Assembly (NCBI GenBank): GCA_034189065.1
Contig: JAXHVQ010000006.1
Location: 40,800 to 104,799 of the forward strand
Origin: FACHB-1406 sp034189065
GTDB lineage: Bacteria > Cyanobacteriota > Cyanobacteriia > Cyanobacteriales > Spirulinaceae
Direction: 5' to 3'
Length of the DNA: 64,000 nt
Shown: in pieces, positions 1-9,678 of the stretch
Position numbering within the stretch: the first letter of the stretch is position 1
Layout: each line of letters starts with the position of its first letter
The notes under the pieces: generated by a model
The model's input: the letters and a program-made list of their open reading frames with translations, nothing else
What the model was told of the DNA's origin: nothing
The model's database searches: none
Program-made: the position numbers and the translations under genes

Positions 1-1041
1 AAACTGACCCCCGAACGCCTCAATTCCGCCATTGGGATTTTAAAACGCTTGGTTGAGTTGCCGGACCCGACGCTGCGGGTGATTAATGCTCCCTATCAAA
101 TCGAGCGTTCCCAAACCTACTGTCAATTGATGCCGTTGGGTACGATTGCTTTGATTTACGAGGCGTTTCCCGAACTGAGCGCGATCGCGGCTGGATTGTG
201 CTTGAAAACGGGGAATAGTCTGATTTTGCGCGGTGGGAGCGAAGCCAGTCACACCAACGCGGCGATTTATCAGACTTTACAATTGGCCCTCGATGACGCA
301 CAGTTACCGGGCAGTTGTTTGGAGATTCTACACGGCGAAAGCGGTTCTTCGATTAAGGACCTCGTGACCAAGGATCGCTATATTAACCTCGTCATCCCCT
401 ACGGTCGTCCCAGTTTGGTCAAGCAGGTTGTTGATTTGGCCACAGCCCCGGCGTTGAAATCGGCGATGGGGAATTGTTATTTATATTGGTCCGAAAGCGG
501 GGATTTGGATTTGGTTCGGTGGGCGATTATCGACAGTCACGCCAGCGAACCCGATCCGGTTAATGCCATCGAAAAGGTTCTTGTCAGTCCTTGGCAAAAA
601 TCGATGGCTTTGGTTCGCTTGTTTAATAGTCTTCAAGAACGGGGGTTTGAGTTGCGCGGCGATGCAACTTTGGCGGCAGAATATCCCGACCAATTAACTC
701 TGGCTTCGACATCGGAGTGGGGAGAGGCGTATTTGGCGAAGATTGTAGCGTTTCGCCGGGTTGAGGATATTGAGGATGCGATCGCCTGGATTAATCGCTA
801 CAGCAGCGGTCACGCTGATTGTTTGATGACTGAGTCTTATCCCGAAAGTCGCCGGTTTGCCCAAACCATTGACAGTTCTCTGGTTTATATTAATACGTCG
901 CCTCGATTTTGTCGCAATCCCAAAAGTGGCGATTCGGTGTTTCTGGGAATGTCGAATCAGAAGGGATATCGTCGGGGGTTGGTGAGTTTGGAGACGTTGA
1001 CGACGCTCAAGCAAGTCGTTCAAGGCGATCGGCGGTTTTAA
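1..1041 (+). CDS. ProA-like (gamma-glutamyl phosphate reductase family) protein, 5' end missing, catalytic Cys absent
   Basis: The frame is open from base 1, so the gene starts upstream; 346 residues are visible. The family reduces gamma-glutamyl phosphate to glutamate semialdehyde in proline synthesis. Family landmarks are present: EAFPELSAIAAGLCLKTGN followed by ILRGGSEASHTN, and GNCYLYWSESGDLD. In true ProA the next block has the nucleophilic cysteine in a P-x-V-C-N-A context; here it reads EPDPVNAIEKVLV, with Val (559-561) in the Cys position. The C-terminal block SSLVYINTSPRF also differs from the usual ASVYVNASTRF-type sequence. I infer a paralogue that is probably not a functional reductase. 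The next gene (CapA family) is 96 bp downstream on the same strand. Confidence 0.8.
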   Translation, partial: KLTPERLNSAIGILKRLVELPDPTLRVINAPYQIERSQTYCQLMPLGTIALIYEAFPELSAIAAGLCLKTGNSLILRGGSEASHTNAAIYQTLQLALDDAQLPGSCLEILHGESGSSIKDLVTKDRYINLVIPYGRPSLVKQVVDLATAPALKSAMGNCYLYWSESGDLDLVRWAIIDSHASEPDPVNAIEKVLVSPWQKSMALVRLFNSLQERGFELRGDATLAAEYPDQLTLASTSEWGEAYLAKIVAFRRVEDIEDAIAWINRYSSGHADCLMTESYPESRRFAQTIDSSLVYINTSPRFCRNPKSGDSVFLGMSNQKGYRRGLVSLETLTTLKQVVQGDRRF

Positions 1042-1137
1042 ATTGGTAGGGGTGGGGTTCCCCCGCCCGCGCAGCAATCAGTAATTAGTAATAGATATGG
1101 AGGGAGCGGCAGATGGATAACAGAGAAACTAACAAGG

Positions 1138-2316
1138 ATGAAAAGTGACAAAATACTCTTCGTTTTAGCGATCGCGTTCTCGATTTTCCTTCCCGGTTGC
1201 GCGCCGAAAATCGAATCTTCCCTTCGCCACCTGTCGCCGATCGCGCTACCGCCGTCCCAACCTTACACCACTGAAGCTAAGCTGGTGGCGGCGGGCGATA
1301 TTTTGATGCACTTGGCCTTGACGCGATCGGGCTACAATGCCCAAACTCAAACTTACAATTTTGACTCCTTTTTCCAAGACGTTCGACCGATTATTTCGAC
1401 GGGAGATTGGGCGATCGCGAACCTGGAAACTCCCCTCGCCGGTCCCGAATTAGGATATTCTGGATTTCCCCTCTTCAATGCTCCTGCTGAAATTGTCGAT
1501 GGGGCGAAAAAAGCAGGATTTAATGTCTTGACAACGGCGAACAATCATGCTTTTGATAAAGGAGAAATTGGCGTTCTCAATACCCTTAAAAATGTGCGAT
1601 CGCGCGGCGTAGTGGCTGTGGGGACGGCGGCTTCTCCCCAAGAGGCTGAAAAGATTTTATTCGTCGCTCAAAATGAAATCTCGATGGCAATCCTGGCCTA
1701 TTCCAAGGATACCAATGGAATCCCGCTCCCCCAAGGCAAATCTTATTTAGTTTCTCTTATCGACGAACAAAAAATTATTCGAGATATCGCTAGAGCTAAG
1801 GAGCAAGGAGCCGATGTTGTCACCATTTATTTGCACTTTGGCGACGAATATCAGCGTTATCCCAATGCCCAGCAAAAACAATTAGTTAAAAATTTAATTG
1901 AAGCGGGTGCCGATATTATTTTGGGCAGTCATCCCCACGTCGTTCAACCTTATCAGATTTTTAAAGTTCAAAATAAAGACGGACAACCGAGAACCGGAGT
2001 TGCGATTTATTCAATGGGCAACTTTATTGCTTATCAGGTGGGGAATTATAAAGACTTAGGCGCAATCTTTACTGTTAAAGTTCGCAAGCACTTTCCCGAA
2101 GAAAGAATTGAAATTACCGACGTGAAAGCCATTCCCACTTATATTCAGAATTATACCCTAAACGGGAAGTTAAACTTTCGCGTCCTGCCTATTGAAACCA
2201 CAGTCAATCATCCCCAAGACTCGTTATTGCCAGCCTCCAAATATCCTATTCTCAAACAACAATTGAGCGAAATGAAGCGTCACATCGAAGAATTCGCTCC
2301 CATTTCTACTAATTGA
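1138..2316 (+). CDS. CapA-family lipoprotein (PGA_cap metallophosphatase fold)
   Basis: 392 residues. The N-terminus has a hydrophobic signal ending in the lipobox LPGC (Cys at about residue 21), so the mature protein should be a lipoprotein exposed outside the inner membrane. The PGA_cap domain fills the rest: GDILMHL (metal-binding Asp), ANLETPL, TTANNHAFDKG, ILGSHPHVVQP and YSMGNFI are all in the expected order. CapA/PgsA proteins take part in poly-gamma-glutamate synthesis in Bacillus; in cyanobacteria the substrate is unknown. The start follows AAGG. No capB or capC partner is nearby, so a capsule role cannot be claimed. Confidence 0.88.
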   Translation: MKSDKILFVLAIAFSIFLPGCAPKIESSLRHLSPIALPPSQPYTTEAKLVAAGDILMHLALTRSGYNAQTQTYNFDSFFQDVRPIISTGDWAIANLETPLAGPELGYSGFPLFNAPAEIVDGAKKAGFNVLTTANNHAFDKGEIGVLNTLKNVRSRGVVAVGTAASPQEAEKILFVAQNEISMAILAYSKDTNGIPLPQGKSYLVSLIDEQKIIRDIARAKEQGADVVTIYLHFGDEYQRYPNAQQKQLVKNLIEAGADIILGSHPHVVQPYQIFKVQNKDGQPRTGVAIYSMGNFIAYQVGNYKDLGAIFTVKVRKHFPEERIEITDVKAIPTYIQNYTLNGKLNFRVLPIETTVNHPQDSLLPASKYPILKQQLSEMKRHIEEFAPISTN

Positions 2317-2362
2317 GACAATACATTCAATCGTTCGTCTCTTGTTCTCAATCGTTGACAGC

Positions 2363-2587
2363 TTATCCGTCCAAAGTATCGGGATCGATCCCTAACCTTC
2401 GCAGAAGTTCGTTATCCACGGGCGTATCGTCGGAATCTAGAAGTTCCTTCGCCCAAGGGAAGTTATTTAACTTGGCTGTAATCGAGCATACGCGATCGCG
2501 GTGCAACATCTCCTTCATTGTAGAAAAGAAAAGGCGCGATCGCGCTTCTTCGCGAGTCGAGAGAAAGGTCGCGATCGGTCTCTTCAT
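2363..2587 (-). CDS. small hypothetical protein
   Basis: 74 residues, unrecognised. The frame is open further upstream, but that part is dominated by HIP1-derived Arg/Asp-rich sequence. The ATG at 2587 is preceded by GTGAAGAATTT, a weak ribosome site. The C-terminal end (NFPWAKELLDSDDTPVDN followed by ELLRRLGIDPDTLDG) reads like real protein: charged and helical, with no low-complexity bias. It is divergent from the kinase gene that starts at 2742. An overlapping plus-strand frame (2313-2681) looks like a shadow. It may still be spurious. Confidence 0.4.
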   Translation of the reverse strand: MKRPIATFLSTREEARSRLFFSTMKEMLHRDRVCSITAKLNNFPWAKELLDSDDTPVDNELLRRLGIDPDTLDG

Positions 2588-2741
2588 AAATTCTTCACAA
2601 TTTTTTGCTATCGTGGCAAGTATATTTCCGTATGCGATGCGATCGCGCGATCGGGGAAGAAACGGAAACGCGGCTCGGTGACTGGGTGCTTCTACGATAT
2701 CTCGATCTCCCCTAGATACAGCAACCCCTTTTAAATTGCCG

Positions 2742-5700
2742 ATGATCGTCTTGCCCAACTACCACATCCTCGCACAAATCTACGAAAGCTCCAATTCTAT
2801 CGTTTATCGAGCTTTGCGAGAAAGCGATAACTTGCCCGTCATCCTCAAAGTCCTCAAACAAGACTATCCCACCCCCCAAGAAATCACTCGCTACAAACAA
2901 GAATATCAAATTACCCGCACGCTCAACCTCGAAGGAGTCGTTAAAGCTTATGACTTCCTACCCTATCAAAAAACATTTGTCATCATCTTAGAAGATTTCG
3001 GCGGGTTATCCTTAAGGCAACTGAGTCTGGAGACAGGCGCAAAAGCATTTCCTCTGACTGAATTTCTAAAAATTGCCGTTCGAGTGACCGATGCCCTGGC
3101 TCAAATTCACGCCAACAATATTATTCACAAAGATATCAATCCCGCCAACATTGTTTTTAACCCCAAAACCAGACAAATCAAAATCATCGACTTTGGCATT
3201 TCGACTCAATTTAGCCAAGAAAACCCTACCCTCAAAAATCCCAACGTCCTCGAAGGCACTCTCGCCTACATCTCTCCCGAACAAACGGGACGAATGAATC
3301 GTTTACTCGACTATCGCACCGACTTTTACTCCCTGGGTGTCACCTTTTACGAACTCTTGACCGGACAGTTACCCTTTGAAACCGAGGATGCCCTAGAATT
3401 AGTTCACTGCCATATTGCTAAGACACCGGTATCGCCCCATGATATTAACTCGGAAATTCCTCAAGGGATTGCCAATATTGTGATGAAGCTGATGGCGAAA
3501 ACGGCTGAGGAACGCTATCAAAGTGCTTTGGGAATTAAAGCCGATTTAGAAGAATGCTTGAATTACTTACAAACAAAAGGCGAAGTATCTCAATTCACTT
3601 TAGGAACTCAAGATCGGTCTGGTCAGTTTAAAATCTCACAAAAACTCTATGGACGAGAGGCAGAAGTTGCAACGTTGCTAACAGCTTTTGAACGAGTCGC
3701 TAACCCCCCTCAATCTTCCCTGACTAAAGGGGGGCAAGGGGGGGTCGAAATGATGTTGGTGGCGGGTTATTCCGGTATCGGTAAATCCGCATTAGTAACC
3801 GAAGTTCATAAACCGATTACCGAAAAACGGGGTTATTTTATCTCTGGTAAATTCGATCGATTTCAGCGCAACATTCCTTACTCGGCAGTCGTTAATGCTT
3901 TCTCCGGATTAATCCGTCAACTCTTAACGGAAAGTGAGGCAAAATTAACCCAATGGCGAAAAAAACTGTTAGCTGCTGTCGGTAGTAATGGACAAATCAT
4001 TATTGATGTTATTCCCGAAGTCGAACTGATTATCGGCAAACAGCCAGTTGTGCCAGAGTTAGGACCAACTGAGTCGCAAAATCGCTTTAATCGTGTTTTT
4101 AGTCAGTTTATCCGAGCCTTTTGTAAAAAAGAGCATCCTTTGGTTATTTTTCTCGACGATTTGCAGTGGGCAGACTCCGCCACGCTCAAGTTAATTGAAC
4201 TGATGATGACGGATAATGAAACAAAATACTTATTTCTCATTGGGGCGTATCGAGATAATGAAGTCAGCGCTACTCATCCTCTGATGATTATGCTTGAGAG
4301 ATTGCAAAAACAAGAGTCGGTTATTAATTCGATTACTTTAGCCCCCTTAGCATTAGAGCATATTAGCCAACTTATTGCTGACACTTTACACAGTGACACG
4401 GATGAGGTTAAACCTCTAGCCGAATTGGTGAAACGAAAAACTGGCGGCAATCCCTTCTTTACTAATCAATTCCTCAAAACACTGCACTCTGAAAATTTAA
4501 TTGCCTTTCACCTACCCCTAACTAACGGAGAAAGTGAAGAAGGGTTCTGGGAGTGGGATATTTTAAATATTGAGAGACAAGAAATTACAGATAATGTTCT
4601 GGAGTTGATGATTGGTAAAGTTAAGAAACTGCCAGAATCAACCCAGCAGGTTTTACAGTTAGCAGCTTGCGTCGGTACTGTTTTTGGCTTGAATACTCTT
4701 TCTATTATTCGCGAAAGATCGCGAGACGAGATTTTTCAAACCCTAACTTCAGCGATTCATTCGGGATCGATCTTGCCGATATCTGAGTTAGATCGGGATT
4801 TGTTAATTCAAACGTATAAGTTCCTGCACGACCAAGTACAACAAGCAGCGTATGCTTTGATTGATGAAGGACAAAAACAAGCAGTTCACTTACAAATCGG
4901 TCGCCTACTGCTGCAAAATACTGCATCAGAGGCGTTATCAGAGAAGATATTTGAAATCATCGATCATCTCAATCTTGGTGTTGAGCTTGTGAGTTCTCCC
5001 CAAGAGCGAGAGAAGATTGCTAAACTAAATTTGATAGCAGGTAAAAAAGCAAAATCAGCAACTGCCTATGCAGCAGCGATTGATTATTTGAAGGCTGGAC
5101 TAAAATTACTGAGAACCGATACTTGGCAGAGTCAGTATGACCTAACTTTAAGTCTGTATTCGGAAGCTGTGGAAGCAGCGTATCTTAACGGTAACTTTGA
5201 CGAGATGGAGCAATTGGCTACTGTCGTCAAAAACAATGCCCGACAAATATTAGATCGAGTAAAAATCTACGATAGTAAAATTCAAGCGGCTGTGTCGCAG
5301 GGAAACCTCAAAGAAGCAATTCAAGTTGGGCTGGAAGTGCTGAAGCAGTTAGGGATAAGTTTGCCAGAACAGCCCAGTCAGTTGGATATTCAAAAAGCAT
5401 TTAAGGAAACTGCTTCACTCTATGCTAGGCGGGAAATCGAAACATTAATTCTTCTGTCCCCAATGACAGAACCCGAACCACAAGCAGCTATTCATCTCAT
5501 GTCGAGTATCTGTGTGGCTGCCTATGCGGCGGCTCCCGAACTGATGGTGCTGCTGGTTATATCGCAGGTTAATCTATCTATAAAACACGGTCATGCTACC
5601 TGTGCAATCTTCGGTTATGTCGCTTATGGGGCATTGTTATGTGGGATTTTTCAAGACATTGAGTCGGGGTATAAGTTTGGCAGGTTAGCCTTAGATTTGG

Positions 5701-8087
5701 TGGAGCAATTCAATGCTACAAAAAACAAGGCTGAGGTATTCGAGGTATTTGGCGGTCATGTCCTATTCTGGAAAAAGCATCTCAGGGAAACAATACCCAT
5801 TTTGAGTGAAGGTTATCAAAGTGGCGCGGACACTGGAGACTTTGAATATGCTAGCGGTTGTGCATTTTTTAGATGCAATCATTCATATTTTTTCGGTCAC
5901 GAGCTTGCGGAACTAGAACGGGAAACTGCTGCTTATAGTAAGGCAATCAGTCAACTCAGACGGGAAAATTTCTTGAATTGGACTGCAACAGGGTGGCAAG
6001 CCGTTCTTAACTTATTGGGATGCGCTGAAAATCCTTGCAAGTTAATGGGTGATGCTTACAACGAGAATCAATCTTTGCCACGCGCTATTGAAACAAACGA
6101 CCGATGCGAGCTGTGTTTTTTATATTTACACAAGCTGATCTTATCTTATTTGTTTGGCGACGATCGTCAAGCTATCAAGAACGCGGCAATAGCAGAGCAG
6201 TATTTAGATGGCGTAATAGCCATGCTCGCTGTGCCTATGTTTTATTTCTATGATTCTCTGGCCCATTTAGGCGTATTTGCTGAAGCTTCAAACTCAGATG
6301 AAAAAGCTTTACTCGATCGCATCAACTCTAACCAAGCAAAAATGCAGAACTGGGCGCACCACGCTCCCATGAATTTTTTGCACAAATACCATCTAGTTGA
6401 AGCAGAAAAAACACGAGTTTTAGGACAGGTTATTGAAGCTGAAGAGTTTTACGAACAAGCTATTGTCGGAGCTAGAGAAAACGAATATCTTCAAGAAGAA
6501 GCTCTAGCTTATGAGTTGGCAGCCAAGTTTTATCTAGAGCGGGGTCGGGAGAGGATTGCTCAAACTTATATGAAAGAGGCACACTACACCTACACGCGCT
6601 GGGGAGCGAAGGCAAAAGTTGAGGATTTGGAAGCCAAATATTCGCAGTTACTCCCTCAATCATCAACGACTAAAAGCGTTACTTCTGCGACAACGACGAG
6701 TAGGGCTACTACGGGCAGTCAGTCCTGTGAATTGTTGGATTTAGGTAGTGTTATGAAAGCCTCCCAAACCATTGCTGGCGAAATTGTGCTAGAAAAGTTA
6801 CTCAATAATTTGATGAGAATTTCGATCGAAAATGCTGGAGCGCAAACTGGCTTCCTCATTTTGGAAAAAGCCGGGAAATGGTTTATTGAAGCATCGGGCA
6901 ATGTGGATTGCGATCGCGTCACAGTTTTACAGTCAATTTCCCTTGACTCCTCTTTACCCGTATCGCTTGTTAACTATGTCACCCGCACTCGAGAAACAGT
7001 CGTAAAAAATGATGCCGCTAATGAAGGCAGATTTACGAATGACCCGTATATTAAAACAAATCAGACTAAATCTATTTTGTGCGCGCCACTTATGAATCAA
7101 GGTCAACTCAGCGGTATTGTCTATCTGGAAAATAATCTCGCGACGGGCGCTTTTACTCCAGACCGATTAGAAGTCATACAACTTTTATCCGGGCAAGCTG
7201 CGATTGCGATTGATAACGCCCGACTTTACAATAACCTCGAACAAAAAGTGCAAGAACGAACCGAACAGTTACAAAACAAAAATGAAGAACTTGCTGTTAC
7301 TCTCGAACAACTCCAAACGACCCAAAAGCAGTTGGTTGAGTCGGAAAAAATGTCCGCTTTGGGGGGGTTAGTTGCTGGCATTGCCCACGAAGTTAATACG
7401 CCTCTGGGAATTGGCGTGGCGGCGACTTCCCATTTATCCGATAAAACGGCGAGTTTAATCCAAGCGTACCGCGTCGGCAAGATGAAGAAATCGCACCTCG
7501 AACAGTTCCTCGATACGACCGAACGCAGCACTCAATTGTTGCTCGAACACCTCAACCAAGCGGCGGGATTAATTCAAAGCTTTAAACAAGTTGCTGTTGA
7601 CCAGTCGAGTGAAGCACGACGCGCGTTTAAGCTGAAAGAATATCTACAGGCGGTGATGATATCGTTGCAGCCTAAATTGCAAGGAACTCGTCATCAAATT
7701 GAAATTCGGGGCGAGGAAAGTTTAATAATAGAAAGCTATCCCGGAGCAATTTCGCAAATTATTACGAACTTCTTGACAAACTCTTTAATTCATGCGTATG
7801 ATACCGGAGAGAGGGGCAAAATACAGCTCGATTTTTCTCGAATAGAGGAGAGAATTATCCTCAAGTATACAGATGATGGAAAGGGAATCGCGCCCGAACA
7901 CAAGGAGCAAATTTTTAACCCGTTCTTCACGACAGCTAGGGGTCAAGGAGGAAGTGGTTTGGGGCTACATATTGTTTATAATTTAGTAACCCAAAAGCTG
8001 GGGGGAACGATTGAATGTGAAAGTCAGTTGGGGGTGGGGACAACGTTTGCGATTCAGTTCCCAGCAGGTGAGGCGGATTTCTTCTAA
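2742..8087 (+). CDS. trifunctional Ser/Thr kinase / AAA ATPase-TPR / GAF / histidine kinase
   Basis: 1781 residues from the ATG at 2742 (a TTG lies two codons upstream). The order is: Ser/Thr kinase (residues 7-270; Lys36, HKD 129-131 in place of HRD, Asn136, DFG 150-152); STAND-type ATPase with Walker A GYSGIGKS near residue 345 and Walker B VIFLDDLQWAD; a long helical TPR-like region; a GAF domain (about 1340-1490); a coiled coil; and a histidine kinase with H-box IAHEVNTPLG (His1549), N-box NFLTNSLIHAY, DDGKGIAPEH and GGSGLGL. This is a known large cyanobacterial family, also common in cyst- or heterocyst-forming species. It is probably cytoplasmic, since no membrane segment is seen. A receiver-cyclase gene follows after 72 bp and is the likely phosphotransfer partner (inference). 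A repeat-derived linker lies between the kinase and ATPase domains. Confidence 0.95.
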   Translation: MIVLPNYHILAQIYESSNSIVYRALRESDNLPVILKVLKQDYPTPQEITRYKQEYQITRTLNLEGVVKAYDFLPYQKTFVIILEDFGGLSLRQLSLETGAKAFPLTEFLKIAVRVTDALAQIHANNIIHKDINPANIVFNPKTRQIKIIDFGISTQFSQENPTLKNPNVLEGTLAYISPEQTGRMNRLLDYRTDFYSLGVTFYELLTGQLPFETEDALELVHCHIAKTPVSPHDINSEIPQGIANIVMKLMAKTAEERYQSALGIKADLEECLNYLQTKGEVSQFTLGTQDRSGQFKISQKLYGREAEVATLLTAFERVANPPQSSLTKGGQGGVEMMLVAGYSGIGKSALVTEVHKPITEKRGYFISGKFDRFQRNIPYSAVVNAFSGLIRQLLTESEAKLTQWRKKLLAAVGSNGQIIIDVIPEVELIIGKQPVVPELGPTESQNRFNRVFSQFIRAFCKKEHPLVIFLDDLQWADSATLKLIELMMTDNETKYLFLIGAYRDNEVSATHPLMIMLERLQKQESVINSITLAPLALEHISQLIADTLHSDTDEVKPLAELVKRKTGGNPFFTNQFLKTLHSENLIAFHLPLTNGESEEGFWEWDILNIERQEITDNVLELMIGKVKKLPESTQQVLQLAACVGTVFGLNTLSIIRERSRDEIFQTLTSAIHSGSILPISELDRDLLIQTYKFLHDQVQQAAYALIDEGQKQAVHLQIGRLLLQNTASEALSEKIFEIIDHLNLGVELVSSPQEREKIAKLNLIAGKKAKSATAYAAAIDYLKAGLKLLRTDTWQSQYDLTLSLYSEAVEAAYLNGNFDEMEQLATVVKNNARQILDRVKIYDSKIQAAVSQGNLKEAIQVGLEVLKQLGISLPEQPSQLDIQKAFKETASLYARREIETLILLSPMTEPEPQAAIHLMSSICVAAYAAAPELMVLLVISQVNLSIKHGHATCAIFGYVAYGALLCGIFQDIESGYKFGRLALDLVEQFNATKNKAEVFEVFGGHVLFWKKHLRETIPILSEGYQSGADTGDFEYASGCAFFRCNHSYFFGHELAELERETAAYSKAISQLRRENFLNWTATGWQAVLNLLGCAENPCKLMGDAYNENQSLPRAIETNDRCELCFLYLHKLILSYLFGDDRQAIKNAAIAEQYLDGVIAMLAVPMFYFYDSLAHLGVFAEASNSDEKALLDRINSNQAKMQNWAHHAPMNFLHKYHLVEAEKTRVLGQVIEAEEFYEQAIVGARENEYLQEEALAYELAAKFYLERGRERIAQTYMKEAHYTYTRWGAKAKVEDLEAKYSQLLPQSSTTKSVTSATTTSRATTGSQSCELLDLGSVMKASQTIAGEIVLEKLLNNLMRISIENAGAQTGFLILEKAGKWFIEASGNVDCDRVTVLQSISLDSSLPVSLVNYVTRTRETVVKNDAANEGRFTNDPYIKTNQTKSILCAPLMNQGQLSGIVYLENNLATGAFTPDRLEVIQLLSGQAAIAIDNARLYNNLEQKVQERTEQLQNKNEELAVTLEQLQTTQKQLVESEKMSALGGLVAGIAHEVNTPLGIGVAATSHLSDKTASLIQAYRVGKMKKSHLEQFLDTTERSTQLLLEHLNQAAGLIQSFKQVAVDQSSEARRAFKLKEYLQAVMISLQPKLQGTRHQIEIRGEESLIIESYPGAISQIITNFLTNSLIHAYDTGERGKIQLDFSRIEERIILKYTDDGKGIAPEHKEQIFNPFFTTARGQGGSGLGLHIVYNLVTQKLGGTIECESQLGVGTTFAIQFPAGEADFF
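3704..3740 (+). repeat. palindromic C/G-run element inside the kinase gene
   Basis: CCCCCCT (3704-3710) pairs with AGGGGGG (3728-3734), and a second G-run follows. The element is translated as PPQSSLTKGGQGG, a residue string that recurs as an insertion in unrelated cyanobacterial proteins. It lies in frame at the junction between the kinase and ATPase domains and probably forms a flexible linker. Confidence 0.7.
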
Positions 8088-8159
8088 ATCTCTCCGATGG
8101 AGGGGTACTGTAAATGGAATCGATATTTTAAACTCCATTTTTATTGTTAGGTCGATCTT

Positions 8160-9614
8160 ATGTCGATAGAAACTCTTTTGACGAATGAGAAGCGCGAAAG
8201 CTCTCCCGCAGACGATGATGAGGTTATCTTTGCTGAAGAAGATGGCGATGAGAGCGATGAGGTGATTTTCGCTTCTGAAGATGACGATGAAGCGATCGCG
8301 CGCCCTTCCCAACTCCCCCGTGCTTCCCTCGAAATTGACTGCGATCCCGATGCTTGGGTTGTTTTGTCGGTGGACGACCAAATGGGAATTCGCGAAGCCG
8401 TTAAAATGATTTTAGCCGATTTTAAGTTTGAGGGGAAGCCCCTACAAGTCCTCGAAGCCTCTTCGGAACAAGAAGCAAGAGCGATCGCGAACGAGCGCCG
8501 GGATATCGCTTTGATGTTTGTGGATGTGGTGATGGAACGAGAAGATTCGGGTTTGCAACTGGTGCGCTATATCCGAGAAGAATTGGGGAATACGGCTGTC
8601 CGTCTTGTTTTACTCACCGGACAGCCGGGACAAGCGCCGGAAGATGAGGTGGTAGTCCGCTACGATATCGACAACTATTTAACCAAAACTGAATTTACAA
8701 ATCGCAAGTTATTTTCGACGGTGGTAACGGCATTGAGAGCATTTCGGACGATCGCGCAATTGGAGCAGAGCAAGCGAGAAATGGCTCAGTTGGCGAATGC
8801 TTCGATGCGGTTTGTCCCCGCGCGTTTCCTCCAGTTGTTGAACAAGAAAAGTTTAGTGGATGTGGAGTTGGGAAATAGCGTCGAGAAGAAAATGTCGGTG
8901 TTATTCGCCGATATTCGTTCTTTTACCAGTCTCTCGGAACAGATGGGTTTGGAGGATAATTTTAAGTTTATCAATTCCTATTTGTCGCGTATGGAACCGG
9001 CGATCGCGGAAAATGGCGGTTTCATCGACAAGTATTTGGGCGATGGGATTATGGCGCTGTTCGAGCAGACAGCAGACGATGCGTTGAGGGCGGCGATCGC
9101 GATGTTGAAGGTTCTCGCCGAGTACAATCAAACGCGACAACATCCCCGTCGTCCGCCGCTTTCAGTGGGAATTGGGATTAACACGGGCGATGTGATGTTG
9201 GGAACCATTGGCGGACATTCTCGCATTGATAGTACGGCGATTGGCGATACGGTGAATCTCGCCGCGCGCTTGGAGCAGTTAACGAAGGTGTATCAATCTC
9301 CTTTGCTCATTTCCCACGATACGCTGTGGTCTTTGCACGATCCGATGGCCTATTGCGTGCGTTTCATCGGTCGCGTCCAGGTGAAGGGAAAGGCCAAGCT
9401 CGTTGGGGTGTTTGAAGTTTTCGATGCGGAGCCGATTGAGATACGGGAGGCTAAGTTACAGACGAAATCGATGTTTGAACTGGCTTTAGTTTATCACTAT
9501 CAAGGACAGTTGGAGGAGGCGATGGAATTGTTGGAAGAGTGCGTGCGGCAAAATCCAGAGGATGCGATCGCTATGGCTTATTTGGCGCGCGATCGTAAGC
9601 GGGCGTTGGTTTAG
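8160..9614 (+). CDS. response regulator with class III adenylate/guanylate cyclase domain
   Basis: 484 residues. The N-terminus (about 1-50) is acidic with a short repeat, DEVIFAEEDGDE then DEVIFASEDDDE. The receiver domain (66-195) has Asp72-Asp73, phospho-acceptor Asp122 in FVDVVM, Thr153 and Lys176. The cyclase domain (about 243-425) has metal ligands Asp251 (FADIRSFT) and Asp295 (KYLGDGIMALF), substrate-selecting Lys291, Thr359 in DSTAIGD, and the transition-state pair Asn366/Arg370. The Lys/Thr combination is that of class IIIb cyclases, which make cAMP. A C-terminal TPR-like tail follows. It is 72 bp behind the hybrid kinase and is probably co-transcribed and phosphorylated by it (inference). 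Confidence 0.92.
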   Translation: MSIETLLTNEKRESSPADDDEVIFAEEDGDESDEVIFASEDDDEAIARPSQLPRASLEIDCDPDAWVVLSVDDQMGIREAVKMILADFKFEGKPLQVLEASSEQEARAIANERRDIALMFVDVVMEREDSGLQLVRYIREELGNTAVRLVLLTGQPGQAPEDEVVVRYDIDNYLTKTEFTNRKLFSTVVTALRAFRTIAQLEQSKREMAQLANASMRFVPARFLQLLNKKSLVDVELGNSVEKKMSVLFADIRSFTSLSEQMGLEDNFKFINSYLSRMEPAIAENGGFIDKYLGDGIMALFEQTADDALRAAIAMLKVLAEYNQTRQHPRRPPLSVGIGINTGDVMLGTIGGHSRIDSTAIGDTVNLAARLEQLTKVYQSPLLISHDTLWSLHDPMAYCVRFIGRVQVKGKAKLVGVFEVFDAEPIEIREAKLQTKSMFELALVYHYQGQLEEAMELLEECVRQNPEDAIAMAYLARDRKRALV

Positions 9615-9649
9615 TTTGTCATTTGTCATTTGTCATTTGTCATTTGTCA
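9615..9649 (+). repeat. heptamer tandem array TTTGTCA x5
   Basis: Five perfect copies of TTTGTCA start immediately after the cyclase stop codon (9612-9614). It is followed by an AT-rich tract of TAATTGATAA-type units. It belongs to the same class of short tandem repeats as those at 38541, 43520 and 53240. Confidence 0.95.
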
Positions 9650-9678
9650 TTAATAATTAATAATTGATAATTGATAAA

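Noticed and set aside
2313..2681. 122-codon plus-strand frame after the CapA gene
   Set aside because: It is dominated by HIP1-derived Arg/Ser codons; the opposite strand has a more protein-like end.
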